The translations under genes were made by a program, and so were the position numbers. Below the pieces are notes generated by a model. It made no database searches. It was given only the letters and a program-made list of their open reading frames with translations, and was not told the DNA's origin. A stretch of DNA of 64,000 nucleotides from an uncultured Methanoregula sp. (lineage in GTDB: Archaea > Halobacteriota > Methanomicrobia > Methanomicrobiales > Methanospirillaceae): assembly GCF_963667735.1 (NCBI RefSeq), contig NZ_OY763919.1:372001-436000 (forward strand), in the 5' to 3' direction. Within the stretch, counting starts at the first letter, position 1, and every line of letters begins with the position of its first letter. This document shows positions 45,023 through 54,214 of this stretch, piece by piece.

Positions 45023-45925
45023 ATGGCATGCAAAACCTGTGAACTCTTCGATTCCGGCCACCGGGCCTGCGGGGGCTGCGGGGCATCGCTTGCCGCCCGG
45101 CTCGTCACCCAGGCTGCAGGACCCGAATCGATATTTGTATCGTCGACGGGATGCATGGAAGTCTTCTCCACTCCCTACCCCGAGACCGCGTGGAAAGTCC
45201 CGTGGATCCACTCCCTCTTCGAGAACGCGGCTGCCGTTGCATCGGGTATCGATGCAGCACTCAAGAAACAGGGCAGGAAAGAGAAGATCGTGATCATGGC
45301 CGGGGATGGTGCAACATTCGATATCGGCATGATCTCCATCAGCGGCGCCTTCGAGCGCGGTCATGACTTCACCTACGTCTGCTATGATAACGAAGCGTAC
45401 ATGAACACCGGCATCCAGCGGTCGGGAGCAACGCCGTACGATGCCAGCACAACGACAAGCCCCGCGGGCTCGCACTCGTTTGGGAACAAGCGGCCCAAGA
45501 AGGACATGCCGGCGATTCTTGCAGCCCACGGTGCCCCGTACGTTGCAACAGCATCCATCGCTTACCCGGCAGACCTGATGCAGAAGATCGAGAAAGCCAT
45601 CAACACTCCCGGGCCCTGCTACGTGCAGGTCCATGCACCGTGCTGCACCGGCTGGGGATTCGAGGGCGAGCAGACCATTGCAATCGCAAAACTCGCCATC
45701 GAGACCGGTCTGTGGGTCAATTTCGAGATGGTGGATGGCAAGGTCACGAAAGCAAAGAAAGTTGTCCGGAAACCCGTTGAGGAGTATCTCAAGACCCAGA
45801 AGAGATTCCGCCACCTCTTCAAACCCAAGCGGCAGGATGCCGAGATTGCAGCTATCCAGGCAATCGCGGACAAGAACGCCGAGAAATACGGGATCGACAT
45901 CAAGCTCCCGCCAAAGAAAGAATAA
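45023..45925 (+). CDS. porB: Pyruvate:ferredoxin oxidoreductase, beta subunit
   Basis: The 300-residue subunit binds TPP through [10 protein letters not shown]...[12 protein letters not shown] and an FeS cluster through cysteines in CKTCEL and RACGGCGAS near the N-terminus. [16 protein letters not shown] is typical of POR beta. It closes the four-gene operon. Confidence 0.97.
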   Translation: MACKTCELFDSGHRACGGCGASLAARLVTQAAGPESIFVSSTGCMEVFSTPYPETAWKVPWIHSLFENAAAVASGIDAALKKQGRKEKIVIMAGDGATFDIGMISISGAFERGHDFTYVCYDNEAYMNTGIQRSGATPYDASTTTSPAGSHSFGNKRPKKDMPAILAAHGAPYVATASIAYPADLMQKIEKAINTPGPCYVQVHAPCCTGWGFEGEQTIAIAKLAIETGLWVNFEMVDGKVTKAKKVVRKPVEEYLKTQKRFRHLFKPKRQDAEIAAIQAIADKNAEKYGIDIKLPPKKE

Positions 45926-46034
45926 TTCCCCATTTTACTGTTTTTTAAACAAAGTTCCTCCCTGAACAGACAGGGTACCTGAACACTATACCAACAATGT
46001 TAATTAACCAAAAGAACGACATTAGTAGGTTATC

Positions 46035-46108
46035 GGGCTCGTGGTCTAGTCGGTTATGACGTCGCCCTTACACGGCGGAGGTCGCCGGTTCGAATCCGGC
46101 CGGGCCCA
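46035..46108 (+). tRNA. tRNA-Val (anticodon TAC)
   Basis: A 74-nt cloverleaf folds fully. The acceptor stem is GGGCTCG/CGGGCCC with one G-T pair, the anticodon stem TCGCC/GGCGG with loop CTTACAC (anticodon TAC), and the T-arm CCGG-TTCGAAT-CCGG. The discriminator is A, and CCA is not encoded. No intron is present. CTTTTT follows as a likely terminator. Confidence 0.97.
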
Positions 46109-46133
46109 TCCTTTTTCTGATCTAAAAAAAGTA

Positions 46134-46706
46134 TTACTTTTTCGTAAGCGATGTCAGCGTGATCGTGTAAGTAAGGTCTTTTCCCGCAAGTTCGTGATTC
46201 TCATCCCAGGCAACCGTTGACGGGGTCACATTGAGGATCTTGACATAGGCATTCGCACCGTCCGTCGTTCTCGTGATAGTGTACCGTTCGCCGACAACCG
46301 GGTCCATGCCGGCCGGGAGCGATGTGCGGTTCACGATGTGCACGAGTTCCGGTTTATACGCCCCGTATGCCTTGTCAGCCGGTATCTTGACCTTTTTTGT
46401 CATCCCCGGGGTCATACCGGTCAATGCATCCACAAAACCGGGGATCAGGTTTACCTCTCCCATGGTGAACATCATGGGGGTACTGTTCAGGTTGGAGTAA
46501 AAAACGGTCCCGTCATCAAGAGTTCCCTCGTAATAGACAGAGACGGTATCCCCTGTGCGTGCACCGGATGTGTTGAAGAGGAAAAAACCTGCAATAGCAA
46601 CGGCAACAACAAGAATTAGCGCTGCGGCAATACCCGCATACAGCCGGGTCCGCTTCTTCTTTGCGGCCACTGCTTCCTTACCCTTAACTTTCTCGGACTT
46701 TTTCAT
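46134..46706 (-). CDS. Membrane-anchored FKBP-type peptidyl-prolyl isomerase
   Basis: The 190-residue protein has a Lys-rich cytosolic N-terminus, one membrane helix (about 22-46) and an FKBP domain: VSVYYEGTLDDGTVFYSNL, then VNLIPGFVDALTGMTPGMTKKVKIPADKAYG. The insert-in-flap region (LVHIVNRTSLP) resembles the SlyD-type IF domain. It likely catalyses folding of exported proteins on the outer face. The chosen ATG starts MKKSEKVKGKE; the longer frame has no support. Confidence 0.87.
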   Translation of the reverse strand: MKKSEKVKGKEAVAAKKKRTRLYAGIAAALILVVAVAIAGFFLFNTSGARTGDTVSVYYEGTLDDGTVFYSNLNSTPMMFTMGEVNLIPGFVDALTGMTPGMTKKVKIPADKAYGAYKPELVHIVNRTSLPAGMDPVVGERYTITRTTDGANAYVKILNVTPSTVAWDENHELAGKDLTYTITLTSLTKK

Positions 46707-46820
46707 GATATCCTGCACTAAAGGATACTCCGGTAAACAATATACACTTGCCTTACCGGCTCCCGGCAAATGGATTTTAGGGGGATACTCGGGGGATACC
46801 GGGCTATCACAATTGCACGG

Positions 46821-46828
46821 TATTTATA
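46821..46828 (+). promoter_or_regulatory. TATA box for nifB
   Basis: TATTTATA lies 30-37 bases upstream of the nifB ATG, giving a leader of only a few bases. Confidence 0.5.
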
Positions 46829-46857
46829 CCTGCACAACTCATCAGGTAGTGTTGAAT

Positions 46858-47748
46858 ATGGCTGATGAAGTGAGGGTCGCAGACGTCAACGGGAAAAAAA
46901 TCCAGTGGGACCCTGCGCAGATGCGCAGGATCCAGGAACATCCCTGTTTCTCCGAGAAGGCTTGCCACGGGTTTGGCCGGTGCCACATCCCGGTAGCCCC
47001 CAAGTGCAATATCCAGTGCAATTATTGTATCCGGGATTTTGACTGCGTGAACGAGAGCCGTCCTGGGGTGACCACAAAAGTCCTCAACCCGGACGAATCC
47101 ATGGACCTTGTGAAGAAGGTCGTGGAAAAGTACAATTACATCAAGGTTGTTGGCATTGCCGGACCCGGGGATCCGCTTGCCAACGAGGAGACATTCGAGA
47201 CATTAAAGCGGCTTCACAAGGAGTACCCGAACGTCATCAAGTGCATCAGCACAAATGGTCTTCTCCTGCCGGACAAGATCGATCTTCTCCAGAAATACGA
47301 TGTCGGCAACATCACCGTCACCCTCAATGCCATCGACCCCGAGATCGGGGCAAAGATCTACCAGCACGTGGATTACCAGGGAAAACGCTACACCGGTCTC
47401 GAAGGGGCAAAACTCCTCCTCTCCCAGCAGTTGAAGGGAATCGAGATGGCCGTTGAGCGCAAGATGTTTGTCAAGATCAATACCGTCTATATTCCTGGTA
47501 TCAATGAGGACCACATCCCCGCCATTGCAAAGAAAGTCGGCGAGATGGGGGTGTACAATTTCAACCTCATTCCGCTCATCGCCCAGTACAAGTTTGCAGG
47601 CATAGCCCCACCAACCCCGGAGATGAAGAAGAAGATGCAGGATGAATGCGGCAAATATGTCAAACAGATGCGCCACTGCCAGCGCTGCCGGGCCGATGCA
47701 ATCGGCAAACTCGGCCACGATGTCCAGTCGTGCATGTACGAAAAATAA
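46858..47748 (+). CDS. nifB: NifB-type radical SAM FeMo-cofactor precursor protein
   Basis: The 296-residue protein carries the radical SAM cluster motif CNIQCNYC (C50, C54, C57) within PVAPKCNIQCNYCIRDFDC, and the NifB-specific HPCFSEKACHGFGRCH, whose cysteines bind K-clusters. VVGIAGPGDPLAN provides the SAM-binding segment. The C-terminal NifX domain of many bacteria is absent, as in other methanogens. It builds the 8Fe-9S-C core (NifB-co) of nitrogenase cofactors. No other nif gene is in the window. T-tracts follow the stop. Confidence 0.92.
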   Translation: MADEVRVADVNGKKIQWDPAQMRRIQEHPCFSEKACHGFGRCHIPVAPKCNIQCNYCIRDFDCVNESRPGVTTKVLNPDESMDLVKKVVEKYNYIKVVGIAGPGDPLANEETFETLKRLHKEYPNVIKCISTNGLLLPDKIDLLQKYDVGNITVTLNAIDPEIGAKIYQHVDYQGKRYTGLEGAKLLLSQQLKGIEMAVERKMFVKINTVYIPGINEDHIPAIAKKVGEMGVYNFNLIPLIAQYKFAGIAPPTPEMKKKMQDECGKYVKQMRHCQRCRADAIGKLGHDVQSCMYEK

Positions 47749-47749
47749 C

Positions 47750-47766
47750 TTTTTTCTTATTTTTTT
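47750..47766 (+). terminator. T-rich terminator after nifB
   Basis: CTTTTTTC and ATTTTTTTA follow the nifB stop within 20 bases, a plausible archaeal termination signal. The second tract overlaps the stop of a small minus-strand frame. Confidence 0.4.
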
Positions 47767-47935
47767 ATTCGTAAAATGTAACGCTTCTGATGGTGACGAC
47801 CGGTCCGGCCAGATCCACCTGTATCTTTGCAAGCTTGTCAGGCTTTAAGAATAGATTCCCGCCGGGTTTCCTGAACCAATACGAACGCTGAATACATCCG
47901 AACAAAAAAGAGAGAAATTTCTGGATATTGCTCAC
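47765..47935 (-). CDS. Possible 56-residue protein
   Basis: A short minus-strand frame starting at GTG encodes VSNIQKFLSFLFGCIQ at its N-terminus and ends VVTIRSVTFYE. The middle (RKPGGNLFLKPDKLAKIQVD) has the composition of a folded protein. It begins 20 bases after the stop of the upstream lipoprotein gene and could be co-transcribed with it. No family is recognised. It may be a remnant of a longer gene. Confidence 0.35.
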   Translation of the reverse strand: MSNIQKFLSFLFGCIQRSYWFRKPGGNLFLKPDKLAKIQVDLAGPVVTIRSVTFYE

Positions 47936-47954
47936 GTTCAGGAAAATTTTACAA

Positions 47955-48440
47955 TTATGAGGGGATCAGGGTTATTCCAGGTATCAGACTGGATCTATCA
48001 CCAACACTCACGATCCCGTTCAGTTCATCGATAACCGGCTGGAGTGCGGGAGGCACAGCTGAATCCTCGGTTTTGACGGTTTTCGCATGATAGCTGATGC
48101 TGTACTGGATAAAGTCGGCACCGCCCCGACGGGAAGTATAATTTCCCTTCAGCATGGAGAACTGTGCATCGTCGAACAGCGCAGATAAACGGATCAGTTC
48201 GGTCCGGTTCACCGTGATCTCCACGGTTCTCGATTTACTCGATATGAGCCCTGCACCATTGTCAAAGATAACCAGGCGATCGTCCAGTCCGGCAATTCCA
48301 CCAGAACGATGGTAATCCACAAATACCGCAGGGGGTTCCGACGGGGAGGCCGAGGGGGTTCTGGTGAAAAGGCATCCGGAGAACAGGGCTGCAGAAAGCA
48401 GAAACACTGAAAATATGATTATCCATTTTCTGATAAGCAT
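47955..48440 (-). CDS. Predicted lipoprotein of unknown function
   Basis: The 161-residue product has an N-terminal signal (IRKWIIIFSVFLLSAALFSGC) with a lipobox ending at C23, so it should be lipid-anchored outside the cell. The remainder is one domain, with FVDYHRSGGIAGLDDRLVIFDNG, that looks like small secreted beta proteins of methanogens. The ATG is preferred to a GTG one codon upstream. Family not known to me. Confidence 0.7.
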   Translation of the reverse strand: MLIRKWIIIFSVFLLSAALFSGCLFTRTPSASPSEPPAVFVDYHRSGGIAGLDDRLVIFDNGAGLISSKSRTVEITVNRTELIRLSALFDDAQFSMLKGNYTSRRGGADFIQYSISYHAKTVKTEDSAVPPALQPVIDELNGIVSVGDRSSLIPGITLIPS

Positions 48441-48469
48441 CACTCCGGTCCTGACATATAGTTTTGAGA

Positions 48470-48799
48470 TCAGATCTGCAGGACATCAGCCTTTGCAGGC
48501 TTTCCTGCGTTCTTCCGGTCGGGAAGGACGTCTTCGAGCGCCGCAATCAGGCCGTCCACTTTCTCGTTGTTGAAGGTTGCCCGGAATGCCGCAAGCTCGG
48601 CAGCGTTCATGATCATGATGCCTTTCTTCTTCATGGGAAGGCCGCTCGCTCCTACCGGGTTGATATCGATCGCAAGCGAGGCCGGGCGGTTCTTGGTGGC
48701 CGGGAGACGGATGAGCGAGACGCCTTTGACGGAAGTGTGTTTACGCTCCCAGTCCTGTCCTTCCTCAATAAATGCCTTGAGGGTATCGGTTAATTCCAT
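48470..48799 (-). CDS. Conserved-looking 109-residue hypothetical protein
   Basis: The product begins MELTDTLKAFIEEGQDWER and contains TSVKGVSLIRLPATKNRPAS and a C-terminal helix LAAFRATFNNEKVDGLIAALE. The Lys/Arg-rich strands suggest a cytosolic alpha/beta protein. Its start is preceded by an AT-rich region (CTTTTATTATATAAG on the minus strand), a good TATA candidate. No signal or catalytic motif is seen and I cannot name the family. Confidence 0.65.
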   Translation of the reverse strand: MELTDTLKAFIEEGQDWERKHTSVKGVSLIRLPATKNRPASLAIDINPVGASGLPMKKKGIMIMNAAELAAFRATFNNEKVDGLIAALEDVLPDRKNAGKPAKADVLQI

Positions 48800-48968
48800 A
48801 AGAAGAACTTTTGACTTATATAATAAAAGGCTATTCGATCTGTTCCGGTCCCATGAACGCGGGCAGAATGATCCGGTAAGCAAAAGAAAACCAATCCGGT
48901 ACAACATCGTATGCCCCGTAACGCAGCCTAATAAGAGTAAAGGACAAACCGGTCAGGCAAGGACTGTC

Positions 48969-49817
48969 ATGCCTTCCATCACCCTTCACCAGAATGAACC
49001 TTTTCATCTCGATGCCACCCTTGCCTGCGGACAGGTCTTCCGCTGGGACCACACCGATGACGGCTGGTGGTACGGGGTTGTCGGAGACCGGGTGATAAAG
49101 ATACGACAGGACGGGCAGAAGCTCACCTATACCGGTGCGCCGGCATCCTTTATCCGGCACTATTTTTCCCTGGATATGGATCTCGACAGGGTTCTCGCGT
49201 CCATCGACCGAGATCCGGTAATCCGCGCATCCATCCAAAAAAACCGGGGCCTCCGGCTCGTACGCCAGCCCCTGTGGGAGTGCACCATCTCCTACATCTG
49301 CTCGACAAACTCCAACATCCCCACAATACGGCGCAGGATCGCCTCCATTGCGGAAAAATTTGGCAACCCTGTTGAATTTGAAGGGAAGACCTATTACTCG
49401 TTTCCCGGACCGGAACCCATATCGTGCGGGGGACACGAAGGGCTTACGGAATGCCGGCTGGGGTACCGGCATCCCTATGTCTTTGGTACCTCCTGCACGG
49501 TTACCGATGAGAAGGAGTGGGAAGAGAAAATACGCGGGCTCCCGTACGATGAGGCGAGGAAAGAACTCATGAAACTCCACGGGGTCGGCCCGAAAGCAGC
49601 GGACTGCATCCTGCTCTTCGCATTCCAGAAGTACGAGGCATTCCCGGTCGATGTCTGGATCCGCAGGATCATGCAGCAGCACTATCTCCCGGGCCTCGCA
49701 ACCGGTGCCCCGCTCACGAACCGCGAATACGATTCAATCCGAAAGTTCGCATGGGAGCATTTCGGTGAGTACTGCGGGTATGCACAGGAATACCTGTATG
49801 CGGCAAGGGATGGGTGA
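48969..49817 (+). CDS. 8-oxoguanine DNA glycosylase (OGG1 type)
   Basis: The 282-residue protein starts with the OGG1-like N-terminal domain (LDATLACGQVFRW). It contains the helix-hairpin-helix LMKLHGVGPKAADCILLF with the catalytic Lys K209, and PVDVW with the Asp D228, at the 19-residue spacing of human OGG1. It removes 8-oxoguanine and cleaves the strand as a beta-lyase. The open frame extends far upstream, but MPSITLHQNEPF is the family start. Confidence 0.92.
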   Translation: MPSITLHQNEPFHLDATLACGQVFRWDHTDDGWWYGVVGDRVIKIRQDGQKLTYTGAPASFIRHYFSLDMDLDRVLASIDRDPVIRASIQKNRGLRLVRQPLWECTISYICSTNSNIPTIRRRIASIAEKFGNPVEFEGKTYYSFPGPEPISCGGHEGLTECRLGYRHPYVFGTSCTVTDEKEWEEKIRGLPYDEARKELMKLHGVGPKAADCILLFAFQKYEAFPVDVWIRRIMQQHYLPGLATGAPLTNREYDSIRKFAWEHFGEYCGYAQEYLYAARDG

Positions 49818-50440
49818 TCGATGGACGTTACGGGAATTCCCCACCGTCTCATCAGCTTTTTCAGGTAATGACCCCTGTTCACCGGGAAATGCTTGGCCCG
49901 ACAATTCTGCATGCCTGATCTAAAGATTACCGGGTATCCGATTTTACGCACGTTTCCCATACAACTTTTCATGGCAGACCCTGCCTGAAAATTTTCAATC
50001 GCGATCGCGAGGTGTTAGTTGATGAGGCTACAATTGGATAATTATGCTACAAAATGCTTGTACATGCTACAAAATTTTTCATTCTCCGGAGTGATGGGCC
50101 CAGACCTGCAGGCAAGGGTCGATCGAAATTTTTCAGGTAGGGGGTAAGGAGGTGATTGAAATTTTTTTGCCGGAGATCGATTCCGGATTTTTTTGTAACA
50201 TGAACAGGGGGTCTGATCCACAATTTTCCAGAAATGATCCAGGGGATCCCTCATCAGATTGCAGGAATGGTTGAAATGAGTGGATAAAGTGACTTCTTCA
50301 TCAGTTCTCGCTTTGACAATGGATGGGCAATTATCGGTTAACCCGGATAATGGAACAGCAATGTGCCGTTATCGCAGGGGCCTGCGCATGCCATAAATTA
50401 CAGATCCAAAAAAGAGATGAGTGAATACCTGGGGGAATTT
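49818..50440. other. 623-bp intergenic region with degenerate repeat
   Basis: No gene with convincing composition was found. The region contains a 12-bp direct repeat ATGCTACAAAAT (50044 and 50064) and, at 50115-50252, sequence related to the G-run repeats. Both flanking genes converge here. Confidence 0.5.
50115..50252 (+). repeat. Degenerate relative of the G-run repeat (copy C)
   Basis: AGGGTCGATCGAAATTTTTC followed by AGGTAGGGGG matches GGTTGGTTGAAATTTTTTCA then AGTACGGG at the left end of copy A. Further right, AGGGGGTCTGATC, CAATTTTCC and GGGGATCCC repeat the order G-run, GATC, AATTTT and a small hairpin. G-runs are shorter and hairpins decayed. The relation is by eye. Confidence 0.45.
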
Positions 50441-51667
50441 TTACGTCCCGATATCCCAGCTGCAGGAATATTTCTTCTGCTCTTTGCTTAGCGAATCGAT
50501 GGAGAGACCGAGCGAGGAGAGCTTGAGGTTAGCAACCTGCTCATCAATCTCGTTGGGCACATCGTACACGCCGCCTTTCATCTTCTTCCCGTTCTTGGCA
50601 ATATGGAGGGTGCAGAGCGCCTGGAGGGCGAAACTCAGATCCATGACCTCGATCGGGTGGCCCATCCCTTTGGGTGTAGCGAGATTCACGAGCCGGCCTT
50701 CGGCAAGAACGTGAACGGTCTTCTTCCCGAGCACGAACGACTCGATACCGTCACGCTCGATAATCCGGGTCGCGTTCTTCCTCAGATACTCGATGTCGAT
50801 CTCGACATTGAAGTGGCCGGCGTTCGCAAGGATGGCACCATCCTTCAGCTTCGCAAAGTGCTTCTTTGCGATGACTGCAAAGTTACCGGTCGTGGTGACG
50901 AAGATATCTCCGATAGCCGCTGCATCGTCCATCGTCATGACCATGAACCCGTCCATGTGGGCTTCGAGGGCACGGCGGGGATCGATCTCGGTCACAACGA
51001 CTTTTGCACCAAGCCCGTGGGCTTTCCTGGCAAGGCCCCGGCCGCAGTAGCCGTAACCGGCAACCACGAAGTATTTCCCGGCAATGAGGGTGTTCGTGGT
51101 GATCATGATCGACGAAAGGACACTCTCTCCGGTCCCGTGGACATTGTCGAAGAAGTGCTTCATCGGCGTGTCATTCACGGCGACAACGGGGAATTCAAGC
51201 TTCCCTTCAGCAGCCATGGCTTTCAGGCGGTGGATACCGGTGGTGGTCTCCTCGCAGCCCCCGATGACTTTCTTGATGAGGTCGCGGCGCTTGGTGTGGA
51301 TGTAGTGAATCAAGTCCATCCCGTCATCGATCGTGATGACCGGTTTTGCATCCAAGACCTGATCGATTGCGGCATAATACTCGTCCACTGAGCAGGCCCG
51401 CTTTGCATAGCAGTGGACATTTTTCACATCATTGAGGGCTTCTGCCACATCGTCCTGCGTGGAGAGCGGGTTGCAGCCGGTGATGTGCACAACCGCCCCG
51501 CCGGCCGCGAGCGTTGAGACAAGGTTTGCGGTCTTGGCCTCGACGTGGAGCGCCATGCCGATCGTCATGCCGGCAAACGGCTTTTCCTTGACAAACTGTT
51601 TTTTTATGGCAGCAAGTACCGGCATGTACTGCCCGGCCCATTCTATCTTCAGTTTTCCTGAATTCAT
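50441..51667 (-). CDS. ahcY: S-adenosylhomocysteine hydrolase family protein
   Basis: The 408-residue NAD-dependent enzyme hydrolyses S-adenosylhomocysteine (or, in some methanogens, S-inosylhomocysteine). The Rossmann segment FVVAGYGYCGRGLARKAHGLGAKV, the substrate-binding ITGCNPLSTQDDVAEAL and NVHGTGESV are intact. The ATG at 51667 is preceded by GAGG at ideal spacing; another ATG lies two codons upstream. The C-terminus lacks the usual long eukaryotic extension, as in other archaea. It diverges from hisF. Confidence 0.94.
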   Translation of the reverse strand: MNSGKLKIEWAGQYMPVLAAIKKQFVKEKPFAGMTIGMALHVEAKTANLVSTLAAGGAVVHITGCNPLSTQDDVAEALNDVKNVHCYAKRACSVDEYYAAIDQVLDAKPVITIDDGMDLIHYIHTKRRDLIKKVIGGCEETTTGIHRLKAMAAEGKLEFPVVAVNDTPMKHFFDNVHGTGESVLSSIMITTNTLIAGKYFVVAGYGYCGRGLARKAHGLGAKVVVTEIDPRRALEAHMDGFMVMTMDDAAAIGDIFVTTTGNFAVIAKKHFAKLKDGAILANAGHFNVEIDIEYLRKNATRIIERDGIESFVLGKKTVHVLAEGRLVNLATPKGMGHPIEVMDLSFALQALCTLHIAKNGKKMKGGVYDVPNEIDEQVANLKLSSLGLSIDSLSKEQKKYSCSWDIGT

Positions 51668-51809
51668 GAACATCCTCGGTCTGAGATGGCCGGCATCTGG
51701 CCGCCCATATATTTACTACCCTATGAATAGGCACGGCAAGTTACATAAAAACTCCGAACGGCAGACAATGGGAAATATAGAAGTGCCTCCGATACCAACC
51801 CTCTAACCA

Positions 51810-52616
51810 ATGGTGCTGACGCGACGGATCATCCCCTGTCTTGATCTCAAGGATGGCAGGGTTGTGAAAGGCACGAATTTCCTCGGGCTCCGGGATGCCG
51901 GGGACCCGGTGGAGCTTGCCGAGCGGTACAACGAGCAGGGAGCCGACGAGGTGGTCTTCCTCGATATCACAGCTTCGAAGGAGAAGCGGGGGATCATCAT
52001 CGACGTCATCAAACGGGCCGCCGACCAGCTCTTCCTTCCCCTGACCGTTGGCGGGGGCCTGAAGACCCCCGACGATATTCAGCAGATCCTCCGGGCCGGT
52101 GCCGACAAAGTGAGTCTCAACACGAGCGCTGTCCACGATCCAACCCTCCTGACCCGCGGCGCCGAAGCATTTGGCACCCAGTGCATTGTCTGCGCCATGG
52201 ACGTGCGCCGGAATTTCACCCCGAATGAAAAGGCAATCCCTGTGATTCTCGAAGATGGCCGGAGATGCTGGTACGAGGTGGTCATCTACGGGGGGAGTAA
52301 GCCGACGGGGATCGATGCCATTGCCTGGGCAAAGGAGGCCGAGGAGAGAGGCGCCGGGGAGATCCTCCTCACCAGCATGGAGACCGATGGCACCAAGAAC
52401 GGTTTTGATATCGCCATAACGTCAGCAATCTCCGAAGCCGCGGGCATCCCGGTCATAGCAAGCGGCGGGGTCGGGACGCTTGAGCATTTTTACGAAGGAT
52501 TCACGAAAGGCAAAGCCGATGCATGCCTTGCGGCAAGTGTCTTCCACTACGGAGAATTCACCGTAAAAGAAGTAAAAGAGTATCTCAGATCGCAGGATAT
52601 CCCGGTACGGCTCTGA
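51810..52616 (+). CDS. hisF: Imidazole glycerol phosphate synthase subunit HisF
   Basis: The 268-residue cyclase is a TIM barrel with [16 protein letters not shown] (catalytic Asp 11 region), the half-barrel repeat [25 protein letters not shown], and later [14 protein letters not shown]130-type Asp is in CAMDVRR. It joins PRFAR and ammonia to make imidazole glycerol phosphate and AICAR. No other his gene is near. Its 3' end overlaps convergent pheT by 32 bases. Confidence 0.96.
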   Translation: MVLTRRIIPCLDLKDGRVVKGTNFLGLRDAGDPVELAERYNEQGADEVVFLDITASKEKRGIIIDVIKRAADQLFLPLTVGGGLKTPDDIQQILRAGADKVSLNTSAVHDPTLLTRGAEAFGTQCIVCAMDVRRNFTPNEKAIPVILEDGRRCWYEVVIYGGSKPTGIDAIAWAKEAEERGAGEILLTSMETDGTKNGFDIAITSAISEAAGIPVIASGGVGTLEHFYEGFTKGKADACLAASVFHYGEFTVKEVKEYLRSQDIPVRL

Positions 52617-54213
52617 GATCGAATTCAAAGGCTGCAACGGAGTGTTCGAGCTCGAAGGCCACGAGCACGGCGGGATGGATCTCGCCAAAGACACCCGCTT
52701 TTTTCCCGTTCACCAGGATATCGCCGCGGCGCCCGTCGATAAAAGCAGGGTCAGCGGACTCCTTCACGGTATAGTCGATCGATAGCTCATGGAGCACTGC
52801 ATCGGCCGAAGCGTACGCCTCAGAAAAGTCCGCATCCGGGTGGGTACTGACACCCGCAGCCTGCTGGTGCGTGCGGCAATCCAGTACAACGTCGCCGATC
52901 GTAAAGAGGCGCTGGGGAAGCTCGCGGTGCCGGTTTAACGTGAGGAATTCAAGGAGAAGGGGCAGGAGTTCGGTCCTGACAACTGTGTTCTCGATGCTGA
53001 TCGGGTGCATAACGCGGAGGACGCCTTTTGTCTCCTCCCGCTGCATCCGCTTGTAGAGCACATCCTCGTTTGTCAGGGTAAACGGCATCACTTCGAGGTA
53101 CCCTAAGCCCGTGAAGGCTTCGCGGGCCAGGGCCGCGTTGACCTGGACCGGATGGGGTTTTCCCACGGTATATGATTTGGGGGGCTGGGATTCGAGCTTG
53201 TCATAGCCGTAGGCGATGGCCACATCCTCAAAGATGTCCCAGTCGTGCATGATATCGGCCCGGTAGCAGGGCACCTGGACCTTTACCTTGTCTGCACCGG
53301 CCGGTTCGGCACCAAAACGCATCCGCTGGAGAAGCCCCGCCATAGACGCCGGTGTCAGGCTGACGCCGAGAATCCGGGAGCATTCCGGAACGCTGAGGAT
53401 CCGCTCGGAGGGGGCAAGCGTCGGGGTCTGGACTCCGCCGATCTCTACGCTCTCGATGCTTGCGCCGGCTTCCGCCATCGCTGTGCATATAATATTGACC
53501 GCAACGCTGACCGCCCGCTTGTCGGTGCCGGTGGTGTCGAGGAGGATGTTCTTCGTGTCGATGGTGACCCGGGTCCGTTCCCCGTTGATGATCGGTGGGA
53601 ACGAGAGGACATGATCATCGTCGTCAACGATGAGGGGGAAGAGCGGGAAGTCTTTTACGATCTTCGCGTAGTCCCGGCCTTTCGGGTGCTTCTCAAGGAT
53701 CTCGTCCATCGTCATCTTCTCTTTGAAGTCAAGCGGGATGAACCCCCGGCTCCGGCGCGAGGCTATGTAGTGGAACGGGGGTTTGACCGTGTCCATGTCA
53801 TGGATACCTATGGCGACCTTGGACCGTCCCCGGCCAACCGCCCAGTGGAGCGATTCCTGAAGGGACATGATGCTCTGGATCGATTCATCGTCGAACGAAA
53901 CGCCCCGTATGACCGCAGCCCCGAGCACCGGGCGGATCTCCGCAAGCTGGGGGTCGATGGTGAATTTTATTCCCGACGGCTTGACGGAATAGGCCGGGAG
54001 ACCGGTCTCAATCCCGAGATAACCCCGCATGGCCCGGGCAACGCCTTCGGGACTGAAGAGATCGGGCCGGTCGGGGAAGAATTCCACGTCCGCATGGTCC
54101 TCCTCGATACGCTCCACATCGGAACCGATAAGGGGGACTTTCTCGAGGATCGTCTTTTTGTCGGTTCGGGTGAGCCGCTCGAGATATTTATAGGGGAGCG
54201 TGATGACTGCCAT
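52585..54213 (-). CDS. pheT: Phenylalanyl-tRNA synthetase, beta subunit
   Basis: The 542-residue product is the short archaeal/eukaryal PheT type. It begins [15 protein letters not shown] and contains B3/B4 editing-like and B5 domains ([19 protein letters not shown]) and a catalytic-like core without active-site motifs. The ATG one base after the pheS stop was chosen. It is last in endA-trpS-pheS-pheT. Confidence 0.95.
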   Translation of the reverse strand: MAVITLPYKYLERLTRTDKKTILEKVPLIGSDVERIEEDHADVEFFPDRPDLFSPEGVARAMRGYLGIETGLPAYSVKPSGIKFTIDPQLAEIRPVLGAAVIRGVSFDDESIQSIMSLQESLHWAVGRGRSKVAIGIHDMDTVKPPFHYIASRRSRGFIPLDFKEKMTMDEILEKHPKGRDYAKIVKDFPLFPLIVDDDDHVLSFPPIINGERTRVTIDTKNILLDTTGTDKRAVSVAVNIICTAMAEAGASIESVEIGGVQTPTLAPSERILSVPECSRILGVSLTPASMAGLLQRMRFGAEPAGADKVKVQVPCYRADIMHDWDIFEDVAIAYGYDKLESQPPKSYTVGKPHPVQVNAALAREAFTGLGYLEVMPFTLTNEDVLYKRMQREETKGVLRVMHPISIENTVVRTELLPLLLEFLTLNRHRELPQRLFTIGDVVLDCRTHQQAAGVSTHPDADFSEAYASADAVLHELSIDYTVKESADPAFIDGRRGDILVNGKKAGVFGEIHPAVLVAFELEHSVAAFEFDLRAVPGYPAI

Positions 54214-54214
54214 T

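Noticed and set aside
50044..50075. Direct repeat ATGCTACAAAAT, two copies 20 bp apart
   Set aside because: Only two copies, AT-rich and without flanking structure; not enough for an array or insertion site.
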